Part shown: in pieces, positions 43,791-54,200 of the stretch
How positions within the stretch are numbered: the stretch's first letter is position 1
How the letters are laid out: every line of letters starts with the position of its first letter
Origin: Chondrinema litorale
Lineage (GTDB): Bacteria; Bacteroidota; Bacteroidia; Cytophagales; Flammeovirgaceae
Length of the DNA: 64,000 nucleotides
Assembly (NCBI RefSeq): GCF_026250525.1
Contig: NZ_CP111058.1
Location: 1 to 64,000, forward strand
Reading direction: 5' to 3'
Program-made: the position numbers and the translations under genes
The notes under the pieces: model-generated
The model's database searches: none
Seen by the model: only the letters and a program-made list of their open reading frames with translations
Told to the model about the DNA's origin: nothing

Positions 43791-46166
43791 CTAAGTATGT
43801 CGCAAATTATTAATGGGATTCTGTGCAGCAACCCGCATAGTATGGAGACACATGGTAATCATCGCAATAGATAAACTTATGAATGCAACAAGGCAATAAA
43901 GAAAGAAATTGAAAGGTACTTTTACAACAAATTGTTCTGTAATAATACTAAAAAAGAAAGTGGCTAAAGGCAGAGCAATTAATATAGCAATAAGTACCAA
44001 TTTGAGCAGATTTTTAGATAATGTCCATATAAGTTCTGAGGTAGAAGCACAAAGTACTTTTCTAATGGCGATTTCTTTCGTTCTTTTGGAAGAAACCAAC
44101 ACAATGAGTCCAAATAAACCAAGGACTGATACTATGCTGACCAAGGTAGAGGCAAATGAAGCGATCATGCCTATTTGCGCAATATCAATGTAAGAGTTAT
44201 TCATTTCATCTTCTACAAAAACATACTCAAAAGGATAGTTGGGTGCCACTTTGTTCCAAGCAGTTTGTAGCGCAGCAATATTTTCTTGTATATCGCCTGT
44301 GAGCTTAAAAGCTAAGATATCGGGTGTATGCAGGGTATCCTTTGCTTGCAAAGGTCTTAGAACCAAGGGATTAATTTTTTGCTTTAAGTTTCTATAATGG
44401 AAATCTTTTGTTACCCCTACAATTTTCACATCTTCTTCACCTAGGTTGATGATGCTTCCAACAGGGTTCTCAAGTTGATACCTTTCTACAAATACTTGAT
44501 TCACGATAACTGAGCTAATGTCTTCAAGGGTACTTGTTTCATTGAAGTTTCTACCATTTACCATTTCTATTTGGTATAGGTCAATGAAATTTTCGTCTAT
44601 ATAATTATAATGAAAGTATTGCCCTTCTTCCTCATTGTAATAGTAAGGCCAGAAATTCCAGTCATTGTGTGAAAGGGCAGTAGTACTGGCTGCCATAAAT
44701 GAGATGCCGGGCTTTTTTTTTGTTAATTCAAAGAGGTTTTGAGAAAAAGATGCCTTTTTTTCTACTTCAACAGGGTTATCTACCAACACTATGTGTTCTT
44801 TATTAAATCCTGTTGATGCATTTTCAAAGGTGTACACTTGCTTGCTGATCAACGACGCTAATACCACAAAAAACAGTGATACTGTAAATTGAGCAGTAAT
44901 CAAAATATTACTAAAGGTACTCTTTCCGCCCAGTTGAAAATTGTTCTTTAATAAATTTTGAGTATTAAACTTGGCAATGTTGAAAGCAGGATAAAACCCA
45001 GCAGTAATGCCTGAAAATAGTGCTACTATCACATAAATCAGGAGTGTATTTGTAAGGTATAAATTGGCAAATAAGATATTTATACCCGTAAATTCATTAA
45101 ACATAGATACCAATTGATAAATGATTGGTAAACTAATAAATGCGGCGACAATTGCAGTTAAAACTGACTCGATAAGAAATTGGAATCTGAGCTGCGAAGT
45201 AAATGCACCATTCACTTTTCTGACACCTACCTCTTTGGTTCGTTTAAAGGCATTTCCTATGGTGAGTGTAGCAAAATTCACACAAGATATCAACAATATT
45301 ATAAAAGCAAGTGACAGAAATACATATAATGGCGTTTTAACAAAACCTCCATCTGGCAAACCTTCCGCCCAAGACGATACTTTTACCGATTGCATCAGTG
45401 TAGAAAACTGGGTATCCTCTTCATAATTATTGAACTCATTGGCTAATAAGGCAGTAACATTTGCTTGTACTTGTGATATGTCTGCATCCGCTCTTAGTTT
45501 GATAAAGTTTTCAAAAGGGCGAAAACTGTCATCACCTTTGAAAGTAAAAATTTTATTGGTATATACATTAGGGATGATGATATCGAGTTCAAACTTAGAA
45601 TTGTATGCTTTTGAATCTAGCACACCACAAACTCTATATGTTTGTTCAAATGCATCTATTTTTATATTGATTTCCTGATTGAGCGGGCTTCTCTCTCCAA
45701 AATATTTTTGAGCTAGATCTTTACTTAATACTACCGAATTAAAATCATTATGAAAGTCACTTTTGCCCTCTTTAAAAGGAAAACTGAAGAAATTGAAAAA
45801 TTCAGGGTCAACTAACTGTATTTTTTCATGAAAGCTATTATCGTCTCTTACTACAATACCATTTGTCCAACCATACTGAGCCACTGTTTCTAGTGATGGC
45901 AAACTACTTTCGCATTGAGTTGCAAAAGACTCCGACATGAGTGGTGTATAAATAGGGTCTTTGCCTGGACTGTCAATGCCTGCTACAATCCTATATATTT
46001 GGTCACTGTCTTTGTGAAAAAAGTCTTTGGTTGTTTTGGTTTGAAAGAGTAATAGTATAACAGTAAATATACTTATACCTACAGTAAGGCTGAATAAATT
46101 GATTATCGTATATAATCTATTTCTAAGAAGTAATCGCCAAGAAATTTTAAAGTAATTTTTCCACAT
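43791..46166 (-). CDS. MacB/FtsX-type ABC transporter permease
   Basis: A 791-aa permease with two halves. Each has a transmembrane segment (N-terminal near 20-42, LYTIINLFSLTVGISIFTVIL; second near 425-448), a periplasmic MacB_PCD domain, and an FtsX region of three helices (about 285-400 and 675-790) with the motif RTKEVGVRKVNGA or RTKEIAIRKVLCAS. The duplicated layout is typical of Bacteroidota permeases. No ATP-binding subunit is next to it, so it must pair with one elsewhere or act alone. The start region is preceded by a long palindrome. Substrate unknown; lipoprotein or peptide export is usual in the family. Confidence 0.9.
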   Translation of the reverse strand: MWKNYFKISWRLLLRNRLYTIINLFSLTVGISIFTVILLLFQTKTTKDFFHKDSDQIYRIVAGIDSPGKDPIYTPLMSESFATQCESSLPSLETVAQYGWTNGIVVRDDNSFHEKIQLVDPEFFNFFSFPFKEGKSDFHNDFNSVVLSKDLAQKYFGERSPLNQEINIKIDAFEQTYRVCGVLDSKAYNSKFELDIIIPNVYTNKIFTFKGDDSFRPFENFIKLRADADISQVQANVTALLANEFNNYEEDTQFSTLMQSVKVSSWAEGLPDGGFVKTPLYVFLSLAFIILLISCVNFATLTIGNAFKRTKEVGVRKVNGAFTSQLRFQFLIESVLTAIVAAFISLPIIYQLVSMFNEFTGINILFANLYLTNTLLIYVIVALFSGITAGFYPAFNIAKFNTQNLLKNNFQLGGKSTFSNILITAQFTVSLFFVVLASLISKQVYTFENASTGFNKEHIVLVDNPVEVEKKASFSQNLFELTKKKPGISFMAASTTALSHNDWNFWPYYYNEEEGQYFHYNYIDENFIDLYQIEMVNGRNFNETSTLEDISSVIVNQVFVERYQLENPVGSIINLGEEDVKIVGVTKDFHYRNLKQKINPLVLRPLQAKDTLHTPDILAFKLTGDIQENIAALQTAWNKVAPNYPFEYVFVEDEMNNSYIDIAQIGMIASFASTLVSIVSVLGLFGLIVLVSSKRTKEIAIRKVLCASTSELIWTLSKNLLKLVLIAILIALPLATFFFSIITEQFVVKVPFNFFLYCLVAFISLSIAMITMCLHTMRVAAQNPINNLRHT

Positions 46167-46309
46167 GATATGTTTAAAGTCTTAACCTGAAAATCAAATA
46201 CATTGGTAAGATGCTTTTTTTCCCTGAACGGTTACAGAATTTATGAAATCAATAATCTAAAGGTATATTAACTAATGAAGAACAACGTGGTAAAGGTTGC
46301 ATCTGACCC

Positions 46310-46341
46310 ACTGTTAAGTATGGAATTCCATACTTAGCAGT
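46310..46341. repeat. 32-bp near-perfect palindrome
   Basis: The sequence reads ACTGTTAAGTATGGAA then TTCCATACTTAGCAGT, a palindrome with no spacer and a single mismatch (a G-U pair in RNA). Its centre is GAATTC at 46323-46328. It lies 144 bases upstream of the permease start and 27 bases from the terminator-like repeat at 46368. Confidence 0.85.
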
Positions 46342-46367
46342 CTCAAGATTCAATATCCAACTTAAAC

Positions 46368-46402
46368 AAAAAAGGCCTTAGTGAGAAACTAAGATCAGTA
46401 TC
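46368..46402 (-). terminator. Repeated terminator-like hairpin, copy A
   Basis: On the minus strand it reads ATCTTAGT-TTCTC-ACTAAGGC and then CTTTTTT. It differs from copies B and C at two stem/loop bases. It lies 113 bases downstream of the immunity-like gene at 46515. Confidence 0.7.
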
Positions 46403-46514
46403 TGATTGTAAACTTAGCTTCCTTAAACTCTAAAAATACTCTGTTTTCTAGGTATTTTATACTTAAACTTCATGAGCAATACTTAGCATTAATTACCTAC
46501 TATTCATAGATATA

Positions 46515-47075
46515 TTAATATTCTTCTTCATTAAAAATAAAGTCGTTTGGATTAAAAAACTCATAACCTCTAATGTTCAATAAGTTGAAATCTATTCCAA
46601 TAGAAGAAATTATACCGCATGTTTTTTCTAAATTATCTTTCAGACTTAAAGCGTCTTTTTCGCCATTCAATGGTATACCATAATCTTCTATGATCTCATC
46701 TGAAGTATTTACAACATATTTTCTTTTTAGCATTCCATCTTTATAGTAAATCCATTCAAATTGATAAGGGCCACAATCGTCTATCCAGCAGTAGAAGACT
46801 TCATTAGTTTTACCTAGATCTATAAGAATTTCCTTAATGTTTCTAGTAAAATCTAAACCGTAATTATCATCAATAATATGTATCCAGTTTTTACTTTCTA
46901 CAATAAAAAATCGCTCATATTTTAATTTATATTCATCTAAAGCATTTATAGAATTATATTCTTCAATTAATAAGAGTTTAAGTAATTGCTCATCCGTAAA
47001 GTTAAGTGCATTCTCTTTTCTAATAAAGAAACACATTGAAGGATTAGATAGAAAGGGATATCGAAAATTGAGCAT
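46515..47075 (-). CDS. Immunity-like hypothetical protein
   Basis: A 186-aa acidic cytosolic protein starting at MLNFRYPFL (47075). FFIVESKNWIHIIDDNYGLDF, VFYCWIDDCGPYQFEWIYYKDG and DEIIEDYGIPLNGEKDAL give the Trp- and acidic-rich look of polymorphic-toxin immunity proteins, but I cannot assign a family. No toxin gene is adjacent. It is flanked on both sides by copies of the same hairpin (A and B) and is followed upstream by a YezG-like gene, which supports an orphan immunity role. This is inference. Confidence 0.5.
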   Translation of the reverse strand: MLNFRYPFLSNPSMCFFIRKENALNFTDEQLLKLLLIEEYNSINALDEYKLKYERFFIVESKNWIHIIDDNYGLDFTRNIKEILIDLGKTNEVFYCWIDDCGPYQFEWIYYKDGMLKRKYVVNTSDEIIEDYGIPLNGEKDALSLKDNLEKTCGIISSIGIDFNLLNIRGYEFFNPNDFIFNEEEY

Positions 47076-47123
47076 AGTTTTAAGCTTAGAAGCACTTAAA
47101 ACTAAATAAAAGATATGCAAATC

Positions 47124-47155
47124 AGGCCTTAGTCAGAAACTAAGACCAGTATCAA
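47124..47155 (-). terminator. Repeated terminator-like hairpin, copy B
   Basis: Identical to copy C over 32 bases (minus strand TACTGGTCTTAGTTTCTGAC, then TAAGGCCT). The T tract after the stem is lost, so it may no longer terminate. It starts 7 bases after the stop of the YezG-like gene. Confidence 0.65.
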
Positions 47156-47161
47156 AGTTGA

Positions 47162-47599
47162 TTATGCTTTATTCAATATTTCTTTTAACCATTCAGGAGT
47201 ACTATTCTCATCCCGTGGAAATTCTTTAAAATCCAATCGATATAACTCATCATTTGGCTGATAATTGAAATCCGGTTTATTATCATAATCGTAACTTATA
47301 TCGAAATCTCCACTAGAAAAAATAATTATCTTTATTGTATACCATGCTCCCTTATTGGGAGATAGTTTATACATTTCAGCCCTGAGCCTTTTTAATTTAT
47401 CAATTAGATTTGTATTACCTCCGAGAAAGTCTATTACGGAATCTCCATTAAAATATACCGAACTAGTCTGGCTAGTTAGAGTGATAATTTCGGAAATTAC
47501 CTCTATTTTATCCCAATTGGGGGTAGGTACAGATTTCACTAAATAGTAGCCTAATTCTGTTATAATATTATCTACACTATCTTTTTTCATTTGCATCAA
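47162..47599 (-). CDS. YezG-family (DUF600-like) immunity protein
   Basis: A 145-aa cytosolic protein. The C-terminal part, GAWYTIKIIIFSSGDFDISYDYDNKPDF followed by LDFKEFPRDENSTPEWLKEIL, matches the YezG/DUF600 pattern of a W-x-T strand, an F-x-I-x-YDYD-x-P turn and a final FPR...P-W-L helix. YezG of Bacillus is the antitoxin of an LXG nuclease toxin, and Gram-negative relatives neutralise polymorphic toxins. No toxin is encoded here, so it may be an orphan that protects against kin. It is followed 7 bases later by hairpin copy B. Confidence 0.6.
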   Translation of the reverse strand: MMQMKKDSVDNIITELGYYLVKSVPTPNWDKIEVISEIITLTSQTSSVYFNGDSVIDFLGGNTNLIDKLKRLRAEMYKLSPNKGAWYTIKIIIFSSGDFDISYDYDNKPDFNYQPNDELYRLDFKEFPRDENSTPEWLKEILNKA

Positions 47600-47706
47600 T
47601 TTTCATCTTATAAAGAAATAGTTTTACATTTCTTAAAACCAATTTTTCTGTGATAATAAATCTGTTCGATCGGTTTAATTAGTTCAAAAATTATCTAATA
47701 ACAACT

Positions 47707-48105
47707 TCATCCCTTTAATAACTTTTCTCTAAATATTAAAGCTTGATCCGAACTGTAAAATGAAATGACTTCATTAACTGTATAAGCCCCTAATGATTCT
47801 GGAATTCCAAATTTCTGCTGATCGAGCATTTTTTGTAGTACCATAATAACCCATTGCTCTTCTTTCGAATTTAATTCGATTAAATGGTCATTGATATAGA
47901 TACAACCAGGAATCGGAAGTTCATCATCTTCGGGGATATAATCATCGAAATCTCGAGAAGAGATAACTATCTCAACTTTTTGAGCATTTTCAAGACTTAA
48001 ACCAATAGAAATTCCTCCTGCATTTGGATGCACCCAATAATCGGATTCTTTAATGTCGTTATAGGAGGTATTTAAAAGAAATACAGGATCAAATGAATTA
48101 TTCAT
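47707..48105 (-). CDS. Immunity-like hypothetical protein
   Basis: A 132-aa acidic cytosolic protein. SYNDIKESDYWVHPNAGGISIGLSLENAQKVEIVISS and DDELPIPGCIYINDHLIELNSKEEQW show a compact alpha/beta protein with a glycine-rich turn. Size, charge and the neighbouring YezG-like gene suggest an immunity function, but no family is recognised. Hairpin copy C lies 44 bases upstream of its start. Confidence 0.5.
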   Translation of the reverse strand: MNNSFDPVFLLNTSYNDIKESDYWVHPNAGGISIGLSLENAQKVEIVISSRDFDDYIPEDDELPIPGCIYINDHLIELNSKEEQWVIMVLQKMLDQQKFGIPESLGAYTVNEVISFYSSDQALIFREKLLKG

Positions 48106-48148
48106 ATCAGTTTCTTTTTAAGAACACATAGGTTTACAAATAATTCAT

Positions 48149-48185
48149 AAAAAAGGCCTTAGTCAGAAACTAAGACCAGTATCAA
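48149..48185 (-). terminator. Repeated terminator-like hairpin, copy C
   Basis: The best copy: on the minus strand GGTCTTAGT-TTCTG-ACTAAGGCC and then TTTTTT, a 9-bp stem with one G-U pair. It lies 29 bases after the stop of the gene at 48214 and ends it. Confidence 0.8.
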
Positions 48186-48213
48186 TATGCTTAAATTAAA
48201 CCGGAACATTATA

Positions 48214-48732
48214 TTACATAAGTTCGAAAGTGTTAATCATATTTATGAATTTTTCTTTATATAACTCATCAAATGCAATTGTTGAGGAGTAAGCAATTAT
48301 GATATATAACTTATCATCTTTAGCTAATAAATATACAAGGTTTGTGATTCTAGAATATACATCTGTATAGTTACATTCAATCCATCTAGCTTTATTACCA
48401 TTTAGCATCATTTCACCTTCATCTATTTTTTTGTAATCCTCAAACGTATTTTGAAAGCTATCTGTAATATATAAATTATAATATTCATCTAGAGATAAAC
48501 CCTTTGCTTCACTAACTCTTACACCCCAATTTTCATTAAAAATATCTTTTTTATTTTCTTTTGGAGCTAATACTGTAATTGAATTTTCTTGGATGTCCAA
48601 TTGCCAACGTTTATAGTAATTAAACTTAAATCTTCTCTCTTTATCAACATAAGTTTTTTCTTGCGCAAAGAGTTGAAATGAACAAATAGTTAGCAAAAAA
48701 ATGCTTAGTGGAAGTCTATTAAATTTTGACAT
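48214..48732 (-). CDS. Secreted PsbP-like protein
   Basis: A 172-aa protein with signal peptide (1-23, ending LFAQ). YVDKERRFKFNYYKRWQLD, SITVLAPKENKKDIFNENWGVRVSEAKGLSLDEYYNL and GNKARWIECNYT resemble the PsbP/DUF1795 alpha-beta fold of small exported proteins. It begins a block of minus-strand accessory genes and ends with hairpin C. Function unknown. Confidence 0.6.
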   Translation of the reverse strand: MSKFNRLPLSIFLLTICSFQLFAQEKTYVDKERRFKFNYYKRWQLDIQENSITVLAPKENKKDIFNENWGVRVSEAKGLSLDEYYNLYITDSFQNTFEDYKKIDEGEMMLNGNKARWIECNYTDVYSRITNLVYLLAKDDKLYIIIAYSSTIAFDELYKEKFINMINTFELM

Positions 48733-48784
48733 TGATAAAAAGCTGTTGTTGAAGATAACTTATTATTTTTCTGTTTTTTTACCA

Positions 48785-49738
48785 TTATTTTACCCCGCAG
48801 TTTTTAAGTACGGCTTGCAAGCTTTGCATATCTAATTCCATGGCTTTTTTATCGTCCATGTCGTTTAATTTTTTGTTGAAAGGCTCAGAACGAACTGTAC
48901 CATCGTAACCGATCTCCATTAGGGCTTTTAAGAAAGCAGTAATATCAATTACACCTGTTGCACCTGCTAACTCACGGGTACCGTCTAGTTGCGCATCACG
49001 CGAAAGATCAGAGCGAGCATCGTTTAAGTCTACCGTAATAATTTGAGATGGTTTTAAACTTAATAAATCGGCTACAGTATCTTCTCCACAATACCAGTGA
49101 AAAGTATCTAATTGAATTCCAACGTTTGGCTGTTTTGTGTTTTCAATCAAGGTTAAGCACTCAGCCAAAGTATGTATAAAAGGATATCTATCTCTAGCCA
49201 TTAAGGTTTTTGGCCCAACATATTCTAAGCCGAGTTTTACATCATAGTCAGCAAGAATTTTGGCGCATTCGCCCAATCTGCTGGCATGCTGCTTCATATT
49301 TTCTGAATAAGATAAAGTAGGATGAGTTGGCATTATCCAAGTATTCATTTTACTAGCGCCTACTTTTTGCAAAGCTTCTGCTGCTTTGGCTAATTTGCTC
49401 AATCCGTCTTTAAATGTCTGTTCATCTTTTCTAAACTCTACTGGAATCCCACCAGAACCCCATGCAATTTTGTTAGATTTCATTTCCTTTTTAAAGGAAG
49501 CCACTTCATCATCAGACCAGTTTTGAATCTCGTTAGGGAAAGAAACAATGGCTTCGTAGCCATAATCGATTGCAGCCTGTAATGCGCCTTTTTGATCTAG
49601 ACTTACTCCAATATTGCCTGGGCTTAGGCAAAGTTTAAATTTTCTTTTTAGAGATGTATCTTGAGTAAATCCGGTAAATGGAAGGTTTATGGTTGCTGCT
49701 GCTAAGGTGGTTGATTTGATAAAGTTTCTGCGATTCAT
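48785..49738 (-). CDS. Tat-exported xylose-isomerase-like TIM-barrel protein
   Basis: A 317-aa protein starting at MNRRNFIK (49738), whose RRxFI plus hydrophobic stretch is a Tat signal, preferred to an ATG 48 bases upstream. The body is a sugar isomerase/epimerase-type TIM barrel (EAIVSFPNEIQNW, IMPTHPTLSYSENMKQHASRLGECAKIL, LGLEYVGP, VGIQLDTFHWYCGEDT, IITVDLNDARSD, VRSEPFN) with the metal-binding Glu/Asp/His positions visible. Such Tat proteins act on sugars or cyclitols in the periplasm in Bacteroidota. It could work with an oxidoreductase like the one at 62400, but that is 13 kb away. Confidence 0.85.
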   Translation of the reverse strand: MNRRNFIKSTTLAAATINLPFTGFTQDTSLKRKFKLCLSPGNIGVSLDQKGALQAAIDYGYEAIVSFPNEIQNWSDDEVASFKKEMKSNKIAWGSGGIPVEFRKDEQTFKDGLSKLAKAAEALQKVGASKMNTWIMPTHPTLSYSENMKQHASRLGECAKILADYDVKLGLEYVGPKTLMARDRYPFIHTLAECLTLIENTKQPNVGIQLDTFHWYCGEDTVADLLSLKPSQIITVDLNDARSDLSRDAQLDGTRELAGATGVIDITAFLKALMEIGYDGTVRSEPFNKKLNDMDDKKAMELDMQSLQAVLKNCGVK

Positions 49739-49862
49739 TGTGATCTTATTAAGTTTAATATAGTTCGCAAGTATAGGAGATTTCAATCAATTTAGTGGTT
49801 GAATCTCTCAGCTTTCATCCAATTAGAACGTAATTATCATTTATAAAAAGACGATTATTCTT

Positions 49863-51089
49863 CTATTTCAACTCTTTCAATTTCGATTGCGCTTCTTTAT
49901 TTCCATCTATCGAAACAGCTTTTTCGAAATAAGAAATGGCTTTATCTTGCTCACTTTGTTGCATATAAAAATTACCCAAAGCCACATAAGTTCTCGATTC
50001 GTCAGGATAATATTTAAGATTCATTTCTAAATATCCGAGTGCTTTCTGGGGAGCATTGTGTCCAGATAACATAAAAAATCCCACATCATTTAGAAACTGC
50101 CAATCGGGTTTCATCTCCCGTTTTAATCGCTTGCTCAGTTCAGCATAATGGATATAAAAAGGCTCTGTCAATTCTTCTGTAGTATATTGCGCAGGCGTAT
50201 TAAACCTCCACATTTCCGGAAAAGGAAACCAAGAAAACAAATCTCTCAATCCATTATACATGGCAGGCACCACTACACTTCCGTGGCTTTCATTATTATA
50301 AAAATCCCATGAGAAATTGACTTGCTGCTTGTGCTGTGCCAATACATCGCGAAAGTTAAAATTGGCTCTAATTTGTTCAGTGTGTACAGTGGTATCTTTT
50401 CTTACAGCTAAAGTATCGAACTCATCGCTATTCGCTACTGCAATATATAAGTGCTCGTTTTGATGCTTCCCTTTCTTTAAAATCGCTTGTGATTCTTTTA
50501 CCAAAATTTCTTTATCCCACCAAAGGCTTGGTTCTATCGCCAGATAATTATCAAACACTTCAGGATGGTGTAAATAAGCATAAGTAACAAATAAACCACC
50601 CGTTGAATGCCCGATAATTGTATTGATATTTTCTGTCGGATATTTACTTTCTATATAAGGCTGCAATTCGGTTTTTATAAACTCAAGAAACTCAGGTGCT
50701 CCACCAGATGTTTCTGAATGATGCCCACGATGAAAAGGCACATTCGTAGGCGTAAAATCTTTAATTCGAGTTTCGGAAGTATTAATCCCTACCAGAATCG
50801 ATTCTGGCATATTCCACTCTGTTAGTAATTTGAGCAAACCTGTTGCGGTGTAAAAGTGAGCCGGAGCATCTAGCAAATAAATCACTGGATACTTATTCGC
50901 ATTATCCATATTCTCTGGTAAGTGCACCCAAATTCCTCTTGGCTCATTTAAAACCTTTGAATGCAATGTATCTATGCTGCCAATAACAATTTCTTGCTGC
51001 TTGTTCGAAGCATATTGGGCTGTCGCATTAAAATAGCTAAGTAAAAATGGGATGATGATAAATGATCTGAGGGGGTAAATACAATTCAT
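49863..51089 (-). CDS. Secreted alpha/beta-hydrolase esterase with TPR tail
   Basis: A 408-aa protein with signal peptide (1-25, ending ATAQ). The esterase D/Fes-like fold shows KYPVIYLLDAPAHFYTATGLL, TIIGHSTGGLFVTYAY with the nucleophile serine, and NNESHGSVVVPAM with the catalytic His. Relatives include siderophore and other carbohydrate esterases. The last 90 residues form two TPR repeats (LGYLEMNLKYYPDESRTYVALGNFYMQQSEQDKAISYFEKAVSIDG), suggesting binding to a partner. The substrate is unknown. Confidence 0.85.
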   Translation of the reverse strand: MNCIYPLRSFIIIPFLLSYFNATAQYASNKQQEIVIGSIDTLHSKVLNEPRGIWVHLPENMDNANKYPVIYLLDAPAHFYTATGLLKLLTEWNMPESILVGINTSETRIKDFTPTNVPFHRGHHSETSGGAPEFLEFIKTELQPYIESKYPTENINTIIGHSTGGLFVTYAYLHHPEVFDNYLAIEPSLWWDKEILVKESQAILKKGKHQNEHLYIAVANSDEFDTLAVRKDTTVHTEQIRANFNFRDVLAQHKQQVNFSWDFYNNESHGSVVVPAMYNGLRDLFSWFPFPEMWRFNTPAQYTTEELTEPFYIHYAELSKRLKREMKPDWQFLNDVGFFMLSGHNAPQKALGYLEMNLKYYPDESRTYVALGNFYMQQSEQDKAISYFEKAVSIDGNKEAQSKLKELK

Positions 51090-51221
51090 TTGTTTGTAAG
51101 TAGATTAAAATCTGATAGACACTATTTTGCCAAATTTTCAAAAAAGGCATCAGCAAACAAATTAATATATAATGCTGAATAAATCACAAAAAATGGATAT
51201 TATCAGATTCCACCAAACAAA

Positions 51222-51247
51222 AAAACCGGAGCTGTAGAGCTCCGGTT
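51222..51247 (-). terminator. Rho-independent terminator
   Basis: AAACCGGAGCT / AGCTCCGGTTT, an 11-bp perfect stem with a GTAG loop; on the minus strand it is followed by a T run. It closes the amidohydrolase gene at 51273. Confidence 0.88.
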
Positions 51248-51272
51248 TCATATATTATTTATCAAAATTCTA

Positions 51273-54200
51273 TCAGTGATCAGCTTCACAGCTACAACCT
51301 ACTCTCATGTAGCTCTCTGCTGATTCGTGCCAATTAAATGCTTGGTTATACTTATTGTTTTCCCAATAGAATTGCGTTCTTGTTTCTTCTTTATTACCAA
51401 TTTCGTTCATGGTAGCAGAGTCGAACAAACGTCCATTTACCATCGTGTAAACCACAGAATTAGTATTCTGAATATCTTCTAGTGGGTTTTTATCTAGTAC
51501 GATGATGTCTGCCAATTTTCCTTCTTTTAAAGAACCAACTTGCGCATCAATTCCGAGGTAATCTGCCCCATTAATCGTTGCTGCTTTTAAAGCTTCTAGG
51601 TTAGTCATTCCACCTTGTTGTAACATCCAAAGTTCCCAGTGAGCACCTAAACCATGTAACTGACCATGTGCGCCCAAGTTCACTTTTACACCATGATCTG
51701 CTAAAGCTTTACAAGTTTGAGAAACCAGAATGTGGCCATTCTCATATTCTTCTTCCGGAGCCATTGTTCTGTAACGAGACCTTGAGTCGATCATGCCTCT
51801 TGGGTAAAAGTTGAGTAACTTTTCATTCTCCCAAACATTTGTGTGTTGGTAGAAATAATACTCTCCGTTTAACCCACCATAGTTTACAATTAAAGTTGGG
51901 GTATAACCAGAATTACTCGCTCCCCAAAGCTCCAATACATCTTTGTAAACCGGAGCTACTGGAATATTATGCTCAATACCTGTGTGGCCATCCATTACCA
52001 TACTGATGTTGTGGTAGAATGTAGAACCACCTTCAGGAACTACCAACATGTTTAATTCTCTGGCAGCTTGAATAATTTGCTGTCTTTGGTTTCTTCTTGG
52101 TTGGTTGTAACTCTTTACCGAGAAAGCACCAAAAGCTTTGGTCCTTCTTAAAGCTGAGCGCGCATCTTCTATGTTATTTACTTTGGCTTTAAAATCGCCA
52201 TCAGCTCCATATAAGATGATACCTGTTGAGAACAATCTCGGGCCGTTCATATCACCAGATTTAATCAATTCTGAAAGGGCAAAAACAGTCTCAGTATTCG
52301 CTGAAGGATCGTGTGCAGTAGTAACACCATAAGCCAAATTCGCATATAAAGGCCAGTGTTTTTGTGGAGTAATACCATAACCAAAAGCACTTACGTGAGC
52401 ATGTACATCTACCAAGCCCGGCATAATGGTTTTCCCTTCTGCATCATACACTTTTGCACCTTTAGGCACGGTTACCGATGAGTCCTCTCCTATCGCTTCA
52501 ATCTTATTGCCATTAATTACGATGGTTCCATTCTCAATTACTTGGTCACCTTCCATTGTAATAATAGTAGCACCAGTAAAAGCGATAATACCTTCTGGTT
52601 TATAAGTATCTACTGTTAATGCAACTTTTACACCCACTGTATCGATCGGTGGAATGCTATCTGGTGAACCTTCTAAGAAGGTAAATCTCTCATTAATATC
52701 GTTGGTGAAATATTCATCACCCAAAGTCCAGTGAATTTTTTTGCTATCTGCTGACCAGTGCAAGTTAATACCTGCATCACGCGTAATGACTGCTACTGGA
52801 ACAGATTTACTATTTGGATCGATGTTTAATGTTTGACCTGAAAGCGGCAATGGCGCTAAATAAGCTTTATGCAAATTGATAAAAGCTACCCATTTATTAT
52901 CTGGACTTGGAATCAACCTGTTTGCATACTTAGACTCTACGTGAGTTTGCTCATCATCACCTTGTAAGTTTACACTTTTAAGATGTTTTGTAAGATTACC
53001 AAAAAAGTAGCCACCTGTCTGGAAGAAGATTCTGTCTCCTTTTACATTAAACTGTGGATACTCGCCACCTTGCTTAATTCTTTTAGCCTCTCCTCCATTG
53101 ATAGAAATAGTATAAATACCGGGTTTTTTATCGAATGTGCCACCTAAAATGCCATTACCAGATTCTTTTACAAACACCACTGTTTTAGCATCTGGCGATA
53201 AAGCTGGCGAACGGTAAACTCCTTTTTCAGTAGTGATTGTTACTGGTTGACTTTTTCTTTCTTTAAGCGCGAGTTTCTTTACTGCTCCTAATTCTTCATC
53301 ATCCCAAGTAACATAAACCAATGTAGCTCCATCAGCAGAAAATGCTGGCTCAAACTCAAATTCTTTTGCTGTGGTAATTCTTTCGGGAGTTCCGTTTGGC
53401 AATTGCTTTTTATATAAATGACCTAAAGCGTTAAACACCAACATTTTCCCATCAGGTGAAGTGACTGCATTTCTAATGTCTTTTACCTCAAACTGATCTG
53501 GGTTTATATCTCTTTTAAACTTTAATGCTTCAGCGATTTTGATGGTGTTTTCTACTTCGAAAGGAACATCGCTCACAGCCAAAGAACTAACATCGATCTT
53601 TTTAATCTTGCCTTCTGCCCAGAAATAAATAAATTTATCATCTGGTGACCAATCGAAGTTTGAATAGGTACCGAAAATAGCCCAAGCTTCTTGCTGATCT
53701 TTATTCAATTTATCGTAAATAGGCCATTCCTCACCCGTACTTAAATCATGTAGATAAAGCACAGTTTTGGTGCGAACACGCTTTACAAAAGCTAAATATT
53801 TGCCATTGTTAGAGATGGTTGGTCTGCAAGCACCACCCGGGCCACCAGTGATTGTTAAGGTCTCGCCGTCTTCCATTCCATAGCGCTTCACCTGATAAAT
53901 CTGGCTGTTAGGATCTTTATTATATTGGAAATAACCACCCGGATAAACATCCTCACAGTAATATAAATACTTGCCATCAGGAGAAACATAAGGCTCGTTT
54001 ACATCTTGCTGATCGTTTCTTCTTTTGGTTAATTGCATACCGCTACCACCAGTGATGTGATACATCCACATTTCACCAGCACCCAGACTACGACCAGAAG
54101 TAAAGTGTTTTCTGGCGATTAAATAATTACCATCGGGAGTCCAAACAGCATTGTTGAGTAATCTAAAATCTTCTTTAGTTACTTGGTGGGCTTCAGAACC

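Noticed and set aside
46310..46341. Palindrome as an insertion-sequence end
   Set aside because: No transposase remnant, no second inverted end and no target duplication are visible within the gap.
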